This document shows, one piece after another, positions 34,427 through 43,477 of a DNA stretch of 64,000 nucleotides. The translations under genes were made by a program, and so were the position numbers. The notes beneath the pieces were generated by a model that was not told where the DNA came from, did not search any database, and saw only the letters and a list, made by a program, of their open reading frames with translations. Numbering within the stretch: position 1 is the stretch's first letter; each line of letters begins with the position of its first letter. Source of the DNA: Hymenobacter ruricola (GTDB taxonomy: Bacteria; Bacteroidota; Bacteroidia; Cytophagales; Hymenobacteraceae); assembly GCF_015694525.1 (NCBI RefSeq), contig NZ_JADQDM010000017.1, positions 43,232-107,231 of the forward strand. The letters run 5' to 3'.

Positions 34427-35635
34427 ATGAACGAGCAGCTAGTTGTCAAGAATTTCGGCCCCATCAAAGACGCCACGGTGGACTTCAAGCGCGTCACCGT
34501 TTTTATTGGGCCAACTGGGGGCGGGAAGAGCACGCTGGCGAAGCTGGCGGCGATTTTTCGGGATAGTGAATTCTTCTTCACCGGCAATGAGGCAACACGT
34601 GCTAGTCTAGTAGGTGAAAATTTAGCGTTATACGCTATTCAAAATTTTGGGCAAATGGACTCTGATGTTTCCTGGAAGTCTCTATGGCTTGTCGGAGGCT
34701 TCGGTGGTGAAGAAGGAGGGATTCGATTTTCTGCATCTATTCAAACAGCCTTTGAAGCACAAATAGGCCCCCAACTGCAGGCTCTTTCAGAAGAATATGG
34801 GATTATAACTAATGACTTATTTTCGACTGGCTTCGCTGTTAAGTTAGGTATGAAGTCAAATGAGGCGATTAGTGCGTATTGGAAACTAGTTTCTTCCTAT
34901 TTCCCGACGCTTCATTATATACCTGCTGACCGTGCAATAGCTGCATTTGTTACGGGTGCCGGTTTTCAGCTACAAAGTCAGAAAGCGGGCCTTGCATCTA
35001 TTCTAATTGATTTTTTAGGCGAATTTGAAATGGCACGCGCTTCACTCACAAAGCAGTCCACTTTCACAATTCCATTTTTGGATGCGCAATACTTCCAGAT
35101 GGATGGCCAATACCTAGTAAGTGTCAAGAATAAGTTGGGAGAGTCTATTATGCCTTTAGCAGAAAGCGCTAGCGGTTTTCAATCCGTTATTCCAATGCTT
35201 ACGGTTGTTGCTTTTGAGGCAAATCGATACAGTGCCAGCTTCATTATTGAAGAGCCGGAACTGAACCTCTACCCCACCGCCCAGCAAGGGCTGCTGAACT
35301 GGCTGGTAGAGAAATGCACCAAGGGCGAAAACGACCTGACGATAACTACGCACAGCCCCTACATTTTGTCGCACCTGAATTTGCTGCTTTACGCTTACCA
35401 AGTGGCGGAGCAATACCCTGACCGGCGAGCAGAAGTAGCAGCCCTCGTGCCCGAAGCCAGTTGGATAAACCCTAAGGAATTTGCCTGCTACCAGGTGGAA
35501 AACGGCGGCGTGCAGTCGTTGGTGAACGAGGAGTTGGGGATGATTGACAACAACGAGTTGGACGCCCTCTCCGGGGATGCCGCCGATGCCTTCGACAATC
35601 TTATTCGCCTGTCGAAAGGCATTGCCGTCAAATGA
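34427..35635 (+). CDS. AAA family ATPase (AAA_15/OLD-like), first gene of a two-gene cassette
   Basis: 402 residues from MNEQLVVKNFGPIKDATVD. SMC/OLD-type ATPase: N-terminal FGPIKDA strand, Walker A GPTGGGKS (28-35), a long variable middle (about 45-245), signature-like SASGFQSVIPMLTVV (about 247-261), Walker B FIIEEPELNLYP (about 272-283) and switch His in TTHSPYILSHLN (about 307-318). There is no TOPRIM domain. Such ATPases often partner with a nuclease or other effector in phage-defence cassettes. The next gene overlaps it by 4 bases (ATGA). Bases about 34600-35230 are only 38-43% GC in blocks I counted, against well over 60% in neighbours, while both ends are GC-rich; this suggests acquisition or a recombined middle. 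Function as defence is inferred. Confidence 0.85.
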   Translation: MNEQLVVKNFGPIKDATVDFKRVTVFIGPTGGGKSTLAKLAAIFRDSEFFFTGNEATRASLVGENLALYAIQNFGQMDSDVSWKSLWLVGGFGGEEGGIRFSASIQTAFEAQIGPQLQALSEEYGIITNDLFSTGFAVKLGMKSNEAISAYWKLVSSYFPTLHYIPADRAIAAFVTGAGFQLQSQKAGLASILIDFLGEFEMARASLTKQSTFTIPFLDAQYFQMDGQYLVSVKNKLGESIMPLAESASGFQSVIPMLTVVAFEANRYSASFIIEEPELNLYPTAQQGLLNWLVEKCTKGENDLTITTHSPYILSHLNLLLYAYQVAEQYPDRRAEVAALVPEASWINPKEFACYQVENGGVQSLVNEELGMIDNNELDALSGDAADAFDNLIRLSKGIAVK

Positions 35636-36189
35636 TTGTCCGCCTCACGGAACGCATCGCCCCGCAGTGCCTCAGTATCCACCCCGAACCAGAACTCTAC
35701 CTCTACGACCCACCACTGCCGGAGCGCGAAGAAGGTTCTGCCGAACTCATCAAGCGCCAGCCAACCAGCAAACGGGAAGGCAGCCCGCAACTCAATGACT
35801 TTACCGTTAGAAACCAAACGGCTAGCCCTGTCCACTTAGTCAAGATTGACTGCTGCCTTTATTCTTCCGGCGATGGTACCCGCTGCGATTGTGCGCTGGC
35901 CCATGAGCAGCAGCTCCGGTTTGTAGAATTCTCGCACGGCGTTTTCAGGCGTCGGAGTGCGCGCGTTGAAAAGTGCATTCCACAGTTGGCTGCCTCCATC
36001 AATGATTTCTATGATTTAGGAATTATCCCAGCGGGCAGCGTCGTCCAAGCCATCATCTGCGTGGGCTTCACCGAGGATTTTCCACCGCGCACCGCCATGA
36101 CCGACATTCGCACCGTGCAACTCAACCAGCTGGTAAAAGCACCTGTTGCCGTGGAGTTGCGCGTGAGCGACGAAACGACATTTGCCTAA
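35632..36189 (+). CDS. Uncharacterised ATPase partner with a possible degenerate PD-(D/E)XK nuclease-like core
   Basis: 185 residues from MIVRLTERIAPQCL. Its ATG overlaps the TGA of the ATPase gene, so the two are translationally coupled. The core runs VHLVKIDCCLYSS (about 67-79), RCDCALAHEQQLRFVEFSHG (about 84-103), then a helix with VEKCIPQLAASINDFYDLG and a strand QAIICVGFT. This arrangement, Asp86 then Glu99 then Gln118, resembles the D...ExK...Q layout of restriction-like nucleases, but the Lys expected after the Glu is replaced by Ser/His. So it may be an altered or inactive nuclease, or something else. No signal peptide or TM segment. I do not recognise a named family. Confidence 0.6.
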   Translation: MIVRLTERIAPQCLSIHPEPELYLYDPPLPEREEGSAELIKRQPTSKREGSPQLNDFTVRNQTASPVHLVKIDCCLYSSGDGTRCDCALAHEQQLRFVEFSHGVFRRRSARVEKCIPQLAASINDFYDLGIIPAGSVVQAIICVGFTEDFPPRTAMTDIRTVQLNQLVKAPVAVELRVSDETTFA

Positions 36190-36198
36190 ACCATGCTT

Positions 36199-36238
36199 AA
36201 AAAAAGAAGCCCCCGCAGCACGCGCTACGAGGGCTTCT
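36199..36238 (-). terminator. Intrinsic terminator of the minus-strand lipoprotein gene
   Basis: The stem AGAAGCCC / GGGCTTCT has an 18-base loop. On the minus strand it is followed by seven T. It lies between convergent genes and may also serve the ATPase cassette weakly. Confidence 0.75.
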
Positions 36239-36265
36239 TGTAGTCTCTGCCGGACGCGTAGGCCC

Positions 36266-36703
36266 TTACAACTGAATGCCCGCGAAGGAGCCCACCACCT
36301 CCCCCACGCCCGGGTACGTGGTGCGGAAACTCCCGGTCACGAGCTTCGTTTGCACGTCGTAGGTCGTCGTCCCTACGGTATTCGTTCCCGTGGCGCCTTC
36401 CAGCGTGCTGGTTAAGGCATTGGTGGTATAGTCAGTAGTAGCGGTGCCTTTGGTGAAGTTCAGCAGCAATGTTTTGCCGTTGCTGAGCTTGCCGGCAAGG
36501 CTCAGCCGGGGGGCGCCGGACCGGTAGTTGGCGTCAACTACGTGCGCCTCGTTGAGGTCGTAGGATGGCGCGCCGGCCTCCGAAACCGTCACCTGAATGG
36601 TGGAAACCGTGGGCGTAGGCTTGGGGGCCGGCGCATCGTTGCTACAACCGGTTAAAAGCGTACCCGCCAGCAGCGCAGGGACGAAGAAATTAGTAATTCG
36701 CAT
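36266..36703 (-). CDS. Small lipoprotein, function unknown
   Basis: 145 residues from MRITNFFVPALLAGTLLTGC; lipobox LLTGC with Cys at about residue 20, followed by a Pro/Ala linker (APAPKPTPT). The mature part is a small beta-rich domain (TIQVTVSEAGAPSYDLNEA; RLSLAGKLSNGKTLLLNFTK; TTYDVQTKLVTGSF; GEVVGSFAGIQL) with the repeating strand pattern of small lipocalin-like or DUF lipoproteins of Bacteroidota. An outer-membrane or periplasmic location is expected. It stands alone 97 bases beyond the end of dxs on the same strand. Confidence 0.75.
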   Translation of the reverse strand: MRITNFFVPALLAGTLLTGCSNDAPAPKPTPTVSTIQVTVSEAGAPSYDLNEAHVVDANYRSGAPRLSLAGKLSNGKTLLLNFTKGTATTDYTTNALTSTLEGATGTNTVGTTTYDVQTKLVTGSFRTTYPGVGEVVGSFAGIQL

Positions 36704-36799
36704 ATATTCGAAAGGTGCAGAAAGGTGATTTAGCAAAAGCTAGGGCACCACAAGCCAAGCTTGCCACACAAACCGGCAGATAAACCGGTGCGGCAATGG

Positions 36800-38743
36800 C
36801 TAAACCACCGATTGCAGCAGTTGATTCCCCACTTTGGCGCTTAGCTCGCGCACGGCGGCGGCAATGCCGGCGGCATCGAAGCCGCACTCTTTGTAGAGTT
36901 CGTCCTGGGTGCCATGTTCCACCACGCGGTCGGGGATGCCGAGGCGGCGCACCGGCAGGTGAAAGCCGTGGTCGGTGAGAAATTCGAGCACGGCCGAACC
37001 GAAGCCACCGGGCAGGCAGCCGTCTTCCACGGTCACGATGGCGCGGTAGCGGCGGGCGATGTCGCGCAGCATTTCCTCGTCCAGCGGCTTGCAGAAGCGC
37101 ATGTCGTGGTGGCCCGCGTCAAGGCCTTCGGCCAGCAGGGTTTCGGTAGCCTTCACCGCATAGTTGCCGATGTGGCCGATGCTGAGGATGGCCACGCCGC
37201 CCTCTTCGCCCTCGCGCACCACGCGGCCCGTGCCGATGGCCACGCGCTGCAGCGGCGTGCGCCACTGCGGCATCACGCCCTCGCCGCGCGGGTAGCGGAT
37301 GCTGAAGGGGCCCGCGTTTTCGGGCAGGGTGGCGGTGTACATCAGGTTGCGCAGTTCCTGCTCGTTCATCGGGGCCGACACCACGATGTTGGGGATGCAG
37401 CGCATGTAGGCCAGGTCGTAGCAGCCGTGGTGGGTGGGGCCGTCGGCGCCCGCAAAGCCGGCGCGGTCGAGGCAGAACACCACGTGCAGGTTTTGCAGGG
37501 CCACGTCGTGCACCACCTGGTCGTAGCCGCGCTGCATGAACGAGGAGTAGATGTTACAAAACGGCACCAAGCCCTGCGTGGCCAGGCCGGCCGAGAACGT
37601 GACGGCGTGCTGCTCGGCAATGCCCACGTCGAAGGCACGGTCGGGCATGGCCTCCATCATGATGTTCAGCGACGAGCCCGAGGGCATGGCCGGCGTCACG
37701 CCCATGATTTTGTCGTTGGCCTCGGCCAGTTCCACCAGCGTGTGGCCGAAGACGTCCTGGTACTTGGGTGGCTGGGGCTTCTCGGGCGTTTTCTTGTAAA
37801 TCTCGCCCGTGATTTTGTCGAACAGGCCCGGCGCGTGCCACAGCGTCTGGTCCTTTTCAGCCAGCGCGTAGCCCTTGCCCTTCACCGTCACGCAGTGCAG
37901 GATTTTGGGGCCGGGAATGGTTTTCAGGTCGTTGAGAATGGTGACGAGGTGCTGCACATCGTGCCCGTCCACGGGACCGAAATAGCGGAATTTCAGGGCC
38001 TCAAACAGGTTGCTCTGCTTGAGCAGGGTCGCCTTCATGGCCGCCTCCACTTTGCGGGCAATCTGCTGAGGGTTGGGGCCGAATTTCGAGAGCTTGCCCA
38101 GCACATTCCACAGCTCGTCGCGCACCTTGTTGTAGGTGCGGGAGGTGGTGATGTCGGTGAGGTATTCCTTGAGCGCGCCCACGTTGGGGTCGATGCTCAT
38201 GCAGTTGTCATTCAGGATAACCAGCAGATTGGAATTGGCCACGCCGGCGTGGTTGAGTGCCTCAAAGGCCATGCCGGCCGTCATGGCGCCGTCGCCGATT
38301 ACGGCGATGTGCTGTCGGTCCTTCTCGCCCTTGTAGTCAGAAGCCACGGCCATGCCCAGCGCCGCCCCGATGCTGGTGCTGCTGTGGCCCACGCCAAAGG
38401 CGTCGTACTCACTCTCGCTGCGCTTGGGGAAGCCCGACATGCCATGGTAACGGCGGTTGGTGGGGAACCGGTCGCGGCGGCCAGTGAGGATTTTGTGGCC
38501 GTAAGCCTGGTGGCCCACGTCCCACACCAGCTGGTCGTAGGGCGTATTGAAGACATAGTGCAGGGCAACGCTCAGCTCGACCACGCCCAGCGAGGCGCCA
38601 AAGTGGCCGCCGTAGATGCTCACCGAATCGATGATGAACTCGCGCAGCTCGGTGCTCAGCTGGACTAATTGCTCAGGAGCAAGCTTTTTGAGGTCGTCGG
38701 GCGAGTCTATCGCCGCGAGCAGCGGGCCGGGTTCAACTATCAT
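36800..38743 (-). CDS. dxs: 1-deoxy-D-xylulose-5-phosphate synthase
   Basis: 647 residues from MIVEPGPLLAAIDSPDDLK. Thiamine-diphosphate enzyme that condenses pyruvate and glyceraldehyde-3-phosphate, the first step of the MEP isoprenoid pathway. Visible: YGGHFGASLGVVELSVALHY, VGHSSTSIGAALGMA, ThDP/Mg site VIGDGAMTAGMAFEALNHAG with NDNCMSIDPNVGAL, VKGKGYALAE, the Glu of VGIAEQHAVTFSAGLA, and DGPTHHGCYDLAYMR. Length is standard. It is monocistronic with a -7 box 71 bases upstream. Confidence 0.97.
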   Translation of the reverse strand: MIVEPGPLLAAIDSPDDLKKLAPEQLVQLSTELREFIIDSVSIYGGHFGASLGVVELSVALHYVFNTPYDQLVWDVGHQAYGHKILTGRRDRFPTNRRYHGMSGFPKRSESEYDAFGVGHSSTSIGAALGMAVASDYKGEKDRQHIAVIGDGAMTAGMAFEALNHAGVANSNLLVILNDNCMSIDPNVGALKEYLTDITTSRTYNKVRDELWNVLGKLSKFGPNPQQIARKVEAAMKATLLKQSNLFEALKFRYFGPVDGHDVQHLVTILNDLKTIPGPKILHCVTVKGKGYALAEKDQTLWHAPGLFDKITGEIYKKTPEKPQPPKYQDVFGHTLVELAEANDKIMGVTPAMPSGSSLNIMMEAMPDRAFDVGIAEQHAVTFSAGLATQGLVPFCNIYSSFMQRGYDQVVHDVALQNLHVVFCLDRAGFAGADGPTHHGCYDLAYMRCIPNIVVSAPMNEQELRNLMYTATLPENAGPFSIRYPRGEGVMPQWRTPLQRVAIGTGRVVREGEEGGVAILSIGHIGNYAVKATETLLAEGLDAGHHDMRFCKPLDEEMLRDIARRYRAIVTVEDGCLPGGFGSAVLEFLTDHGFHLPVRRLGIPDRVVEHGTQDELYKECGFDAAGIAAAVRELSAKVGNQLLQSVV

Positions 38744-38813
38744 CGGGGCAGGCGTGGTGGGAGTAGTGACGGTAGGTAACCGCCTGACCCGCTAAAAGAT
38801 TGTGGGGCCGGCA

Positions 38814-38821
38814 CAAAGGTA
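38814..38821 (-). promoter_or_regulatory. Bacteroidota -7 box (TACCTTTG) for dxs
   Basis: On the minus strand TACCTTTG is a perfect TAnnTTTG match 71 bases before the dxs start codon. The -33 element is not clear. Confidence 0.5.
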
Positions 38822-38970
38822 CGACGGCGAAGGAAGAGCGGTTGTTCGGAACCGGCAGAATCGGGCCCTTGGTCGGGATTTAGCTGTTGATAATCTACTT
38901 TTTCATCAGACGCTTACCCTTCGTGGGGACCTTTGCGTAACGCAGCTGTTCCTCAATCAAGACTGGTCAC

Positions 38971-39058
38971 GCAGCGCGCAGCGAAGCACCTTGCCCGCCG
39001 TCACCAATCCAATCGACTGGATTGTGTTGCGCGGTAAAGATGCTTCGCTGCGCGCTGC
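38971..39058. repeat. Inverted repeat upstream of the TonB-dependent receptor gene
   Basis: Arms 38971-38988 (GCAGCGCGCAGCGAAGCA) and 39041-39058 are perfect 18-base complements. The centre has its own small palindrome, CAATCCA...TGGATTG (39005-39025). It shares the word GCAGCGAAG with family I but is otherwise distinct. It lies within the 395 bases between dxs and the receptor; the rest of that gap holds the dxs promoter and nothing else recognisable. Confidence 0.9.
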
Positions 39059-39138
39059 CATCACGGTCAATACTTACAATAAAAGACGCCGGATGCAACC
39101 TCCGGCCCCCTGGCGGCACTTTGGCCGTTATGACTTGT

Positions 39139-42132
39139 ATGAAACGAAACGTACCGGCTACCGCCGTTCTACTCACCGCGCTGTTGGGCGCTTCTTCCGT
39201 GGCTTCGGCCCAGCAAACTCCCGGCTCGGGCCAGCGCCCCGCCGCCACTGCCCCGGCCAGCCCGCGCGCTGCCGCCGGCCGCGTCAGCGGCACCGTGACC
39301 GATGCGGCAACGGGCAAGCCCGTGTCCTACGCCTCCGTAGCGGTGCTTGACGCCGCCGGCACCCCAGTGAACGGGGGCGTGTGCGGCGACGATGGCAAGT
39401 TTGTGCTGCCCGGCATTCCGGCGGGCACTTACAAGGTGCAAGTCAGCTTTGTGGGCTACAAAAACGAGGAGCGCCCCGGCGTGGTCGTGACCGCCGGCGC
39501 CGCCACCGACCTGGGCACGGTGAAGCTGGAAGTATCGGCCCAGAAACTGGGCGAAGTGGTGGTGACGGCCCAAAAGCCGCTGATTGAGGAGCGCGTGGAC
39601 CGCACCGTGTACAACGCCGAAAACGACCAGACGGCCCGCGGCGGCGACGCCACCGACGTGCTCAAGCGCGTGCCGCTGCTGAGCGTGGACCTCGATGGCA
39701 ACGTGAGCCTGCGCGGCAGCTCCAACATCCGCGTGCTCATCAACAATAAGCCCTCAGCCATTGCGGCCAACAGCATTGCCGACGCCCTGCGCCAGATTCC
39801 GGCCGAGCAGATTAAGACCGTGGAAGTCATCACCTCGCCTTCGGCTAAATATGACGCGGAAGGCTCGGGCGGCATCATCAACATCATCACCAAAACCAAC
39901 AACCTGAGCGGCGGCACGCTGGGCATTGATGCCAGCGTGGGCACGCGCAGCAGCAACATCAACTTGAACGGCAGCCTGCGCACCGGCAAGATGGGCTTTT
40001 CGCTGAACGCCGGCGGCCGGGCGGGCTACAACATTCCGGGCAGTTTTACGAACGAGCAGACGGTGCGCACGCTGGCCCAAAGCTACCGCGACCCCGTGAC
40101 CGGGGTGGTGACGAACATTCCGGCCAGCAGCTACAGCACGTTGCAGTCGGCCGACACCAAGCAAAACCAGGGCTTCGGCCGCTCGGTGCTGGGCTGGGAC
40201 TACGACATCGACCCGCACAACTCGCTGCAGGCCTCGCTCTCGTACGGCGCGCGGCGCTCGAACAACGACCAGAGCCGCCTCACCACCATTTCTACCTCCT
40301 CGCAGGGCAACTCGGTGCGCGACGTGAGCGTGGTCGACAACTCGGGCACCGTGGACGCCAGCCTCAACTACACCCACACCTTCGAGAAGCCGCAGCAGGA
40401 GTTCAGCATTCTGACGCTGTACAGCCGCAACGACCGCACCAACGACTTCACGAACACCGTGCTGAACTCCGATTTCAGCACGGCCAGCCGCCTGCGCAAC
40501 GACAACCCCAGCGCCAACGAGGAATTCACGGTGCAGGCCGATTATCAGTCGCCCATCGGCAAAACCCAGGTGCTGGAGTTCGGCGCCAAAGACATTCTGC
40601 GCCGCGTGAACAGCGACTACAGCTACCTGGAGGCGCAGGGCGAAAACGGGGCCTTCGTGCCCCGCCCCGGGGTGACCCTGAACAACGGCTTCAACTACCG
40701 CCAGAACGTGGCCGCCGGCTACGTGGCCTACACCATGAGCCTGCCCAAGGGCTTCACCCTGAAGCCCGGCGTGCGCTACGAGTACACCACCATTTCGGCC
40801 GATTTCAAGGATGGCAAGGCGGTGGACATTCCCGATTACGGCGTGCTGGTGCCCAGCGTGAACTTCTCGCGCAAGCTCGCCAACGGCAACGTGGTGAAGC
40901 TGGCCTACAACCGCCGCATCCAGCGCCCCTCGCTGCAGTTCCTGAACCCGAACCGGCAGCAGTCTAACCCGCTGGTGTACACTGAAGGCAACCCCAACCT
41001 CGAACCCGAATACACCAACAACTACGAGCTCGGCTACAGCACGCTCGTGAAGAAAGTGAACCTGAACCTGTCGGCTTTTGCCCGCAACACCACGGGCTCC
41101 ATTCAATCCGTGCGCACGCCGGACGTTGACGCCAACAACGTTCCCACCGGCATCCAGCGGGTTGGCTACGCCAACATCGGCAACGAGGACGCGTACGGCG
41201 CCAGCGTGTTTGCCAGCGTCAACAGCGGCAAATTCAACCTCAATGGCGGCGTGGACACCTACTACGCCGTGCTGAAAAACAACGTGTCCGACGCGTTTTA
41301 CAACGCCAGCAACCAGGGCCTGGTGGCCAGCGGCCGCCTGTTTGGCAGCTACAAGTTCACGGATGTGTGGGCCTTGCAGGCCTTCGGGTTCTACCGCGGG
41401 CGGCAGGTGCAGTTGCAGGGCGAGCAGAGCGGTTTCGGCTTCTACGGCCTGAGCGTGCGGCGCGACTTTGCCGACAAAAAGGGCAGCTTCGGCCTCGGCG
41501 CGCAAAACTTCTTCACCAATTCCATCAACATCCGCAACACCATCGCCAGTCCGCTGCTGGACCAAACCAGCGTGAACGTGCTACACAACCTGAGCTTCCA
41601 GGTGAACTTCAGCTACCGCATCGGCAAGCTCACCGCTGGCCCCACGCGCCGCGGCAAGAGCATTAATAACGACGACCTGAAAGGCGACGGCGGTGGGGGC
41701 GGTGGCGCCGACCTGAGCGGGGGTGGCGGCGCTGGCGGCGGGGCTCCCGCCGGTGGCGGGGGCGGTGCCCCGGCCGGCGGTGGCCGGCCCGGCGGCTACC
41801 CGGGCGGGGCCCGGCCCGCGGGTGCGCCCGGTGCGGCCCCGGCGGGCGGCCAGCGGCCCGGCGGCTACCCCGGCGGCATGCAACGCCCGATGACTTCGGA
41901 CAGCACCTCGGGCAAAACCCCGGCTGACAGCACCGGCCGGCCGGCCAACGGCCAGCAGCCCGCCGGCCGGCCCAGCCTGCAGCAACCCACGGCCCAGCCC
42001 GCCGACTCGACGGGCCGCCAGCCCGCGGCGCCCGTAGGCAGCCCGCTCAATTCGCCGGCCAACGTGCCCTCGCCGGGCACCAGCACGCCCAACGGCACCG
42101 TGCCGGCCGGCAGCCCCGGCGGGCGGCCCTAG
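39139..42132 (+). CDS. TonB-dependent receptor / outer-membrane beta-barrel protein (OMP_b-brl_3 type) with long Gly/Pro-rich tail
   Basis: 997 residues from MKRNVPATAVLLTALLG (signal peptide to ASAQ); an ATG three codons earlier (39130) is also possible. Domains: carboxypeptidase-regulatory beta-sandwich (about 45-135, GRVSGTVTDAATGKPVSYAS), plug (about 140-245, VDRTVYNAENDQTARGGDA; SSNIRVLINNKPSAI; KYDAEGSGGIINIITKT) and a 22-strand-type barrel (about 270-845) ending near LSFQVNFSYRIGKL. It then carries about 155 residues rich in Gly, Pro, Ala and Thr. It imports an unknown ligand using TonB energy. No SusD partner is adjacent. The tail follows the NNDDLKG motif common in this family but is unusually long. 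Confidence 0.9.
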   Translation: MKRNVPATAVLLTALLGASSVASAQQTPGSGQRPAATAPASPRAAAGRVSGTVTDAATGKPVSYASVAVLDAAGTPVNGGVCGDDGKFVLPGIPAGTYKVQVSFVGYKNEERPGVVVTAGAATDLGTVKLEVSAQKLGEVVVTAQKPLIEERVDRTVYNAENDQTARGGDATDVLKRVPLLSVDLDGNVSLRGSSNIRVLINNKPSAIAANSIADALRQIPAEQIKTVEVITSPSAKYDAEGSGGIINIITKTNNLSGGTLGIDASVGTRSSNINLNGSLRTGKMGFSLNAGGRAGYNIPGSFTNEQTVRTLAQSYRDPVTGVVTNIPASSYSTLQSADTKQNQGFGRSVLGWDYDIDPHNSLQASLSYGARRSNNDQSRLTTISTSSQGNSVRDVSVVDNSGTVDASLNYTHTFEKPQQEFSILTLYSRNDRTNDFTNTVLNSDFSTASRLRNDNPSANEEFTVQADYQSPIGKTQVLEFGAKDILRRVNSDYSYLEAQGENGAFVPRPGVTLNNGFNYRQNVAAGYVAYTMSLPKGFTLKPGVRYEYTTISADFKDGKAVDIPDYGVLVPSVNFSRKLANGNVVKLAYNRRIQRPSLQFLNPNRQQSNPLVYTEGNPNLEPEYTNNYELGYSTLVKKVNLNLSAFARNTTGSIQSVRTPDVDANNVPTGIQRVGYANIGNEDAYGASVFASVNSGKFNLNGGVDTYYAVLKNNVSDAFYNASNQGLVASGRLFGSYKFTDVWALQAFGFYRGRQVQLQGEQSGFGFYGLSVRRDFADKKGSFGLGAQNFFTNSINIRNTIASPLLDQTSVNVLHNLSFQVNFSYRIGKLTAGPTRRGKSINNDDLKGDGGGGGGADLSGGGGAGGGAPAGGGGGAPAGGGRPGGYPGGARPAGAPGAAPAGGQRPGGYPGGMQRPMTSDSTSGKTPADSTGRPANGQQPAGRPSLQQPTAQPADSTGRQPAAPVGSPLNSPANVPSPGTSTPNGTVPAGSPGGRP

Positions 42133-42167
42133 CCCCACGGCTTAAGCCGGCGCTTAAAGCAGCAAAA

Positions 42168-42273
42168 AACGTCATGCTGAGCTTGTCGAAACATCTCGCG
42201 TGCTGAAGTAATCCAATCGCAAGAAAAGAATTACTCCCCACGCGAGATGTCTCGACAGGCTCGACGTGACGTT
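42168..42273. repeat. Inverted repeat, family II (copy D)
   Basis: 35-base arms (42168-42202 and 42239-42273) with a few mismatches, of the AACGTCATGCTGAGCTTGTC type. It lies 36 bases after the receptor stop codon and may act as its transcription or mRNA end. Confidence 0.92.
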
Positions 42274-42354
42274 CTGGTTTAGGGCAGTTCCTGCATTCCC
42301 GCTGCAGCCGCCTTTATTAATCGTTCTTTAACCTGCCACTGCCCGGCCACGCCC

Positions 42355-42362
42355 TACTTTTG
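42355..42362 (+). promoter_or_regulatory. Bacteroidota -7 box (TACTTTTG)
   Basis: A perfect TAnnTTTG match 24 bases before the ATG of the flippase-like gene; no obvious -33 TTTG. Confidence 0.45.
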
Positions 42363-42385
42363 CCCGGCTGCCTACCTTGCCGAGA

Positions 42386-43477
42386 ATGCCCAAGCCCCAA
42401 CCACCCACCGTTACCGACCACGACGCGCACTTTTTGCAGCGCCTGCGGCCGTCGCGCCTCATTTTGCCGGTGGCGCTGGGGCTGCTGGTGGTGGGCTACC
42501 TCTTCTGGCACAACTACAAGCCCGGCGAGCTGGCTCCGCTGGCCCACGCCGATTGGCGCTGGCTGGCCGTGGCCATCCTCGTGCTGGCCGCCCGCGACCT
42601 GGGCTACATCTACCGCATCCGCCACATCGCCGAAACCGAGCTCACCTACCGGCAGGCGCTGGATGTGATTGTGATTTGGGAATTTGCCTCCTGCGTGTTG
42701 CCTTCGGGCCAGGGCGGCACCGGGGCAGCGCCGTTTATCCTCGAAAAAGAAGGCATCCCCTTGGGCAAAGGTCTGGCCTACATCATGGTCACGGCCCTGC
42801 TCGACAACCTGTACTACGTGGTGATGGTGCCGCTGGTAGTCCTCATCGCCGGCGCCGGCCTCTACCCGCACGAGGCCCTGCAAACCGGCTTCGTGGCCAC
42901 GTTGCGGGTGGCGTTTGGGGTGAGCTATTTGTTTGTGACGCTCTACGCGGGGCTCATGCTATACGCCATTTTCGTCAACCCGCGCTCGGTGCGCCGCCTC
43001 ATGGTGCGTTTGTTTTCATTGCCCCTGCTGCGGCGCTGGCGGCGCAAAGCCTACCACCACGGCCAGGAGCTGGTGCGGGCGTCCATCCAGCTGCGCGGCA
43101 ACGGCCCGGCCTACTGGTGGCGCGCCAGCGTGAGCACGGCCTTCGTCTGGACGGCTCGCTACGCCATCATCGGCTGCCTCATCGCCGCCTTCGTGCCCAT
43201 GGACGCGGGCACGTTCCTGTTCATCTTTGCCCGCAACATCACCTACAAAGTCATCCTGCTGGTGGCCATCACGCCGGGCGGCGCGGGCATTGCGGAGGGC
43301 GCGTTCCCCACGTTTTTCGGCAAGTTCATCGGTACGGCCACCATGACGGGCTTCCTGGTGTTTCTCTACCGCATCGTGACCTACTACTTGTACCTCGTGC
43401 TCGGGCTGATATTCCTGCCGCGCTGGGTGGCGCGGGTGTTCGGCAAGCGGCCGGCGGCCGGCGCCGTAGCATCGTAG
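42386..43477 (+). CDS. Flippase-like integral membrane protein (UPF0104 / LPG synthase TM-domain family)
   Basis: 363 residues from MPKPQPPTVTDHDAHFLQR. About eight hydrophobic segments, beginning RLILPVALGLLVVGYLFW (about 25-42). Family signatures: EFASCVLPSGQGGTGAAPFIL (about 96-115) and ARNITYKVILLVAITPGGAGIAEGAF (seen as adjacent motifs, about 285-312). Members resemble the membrane domain of lysylphosphatidylglycerol synthase and are thought to move lipids or lipid-linked molecules; the substrate is unknown. It lacks the cytosolic aminoacyl-transfer domain. Its TAG stop (43475-43477) lies within a family III inverted repeat. Confidence 0.85.
   Translation: MPKPQPPTVTDHDAHFLQRLRPSRLILPVALGLLVVGYLFWHNYKPGELAPLAHADWRWLAVAILVLAARDLGYIYRIRHIAETELTYRQALDVIVIWEFASCVLPSGQGGTGAAPFILEKEGIPLGKGLAYIMVTALLDNLYYVVMVPLVVLIAGAGLYPHEALQTGFVATLRVAFGVSYLFVTLYAGLMLYAIFVNPRSVRRLMVRLFSLPLLRRWRRKAYHHGQELVRASIQLRGNGPAYWWRASVSTAFVWTARYAIIGCLIAAFVPMDAGTFLFIFARNITYKVILLVAITPGGAGIAEGAFPTFFGKFIGTATMTGFLVFLYRIVTYYLYLVLGLIFLPRWVARVFGKRPAAGAVAS

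Noticed and set aside
36914..38668. Long plus-strand open frame opposite dxs
   Set aside because: Shadow frame with no motif; dxs on the minus strand is unambiguous.
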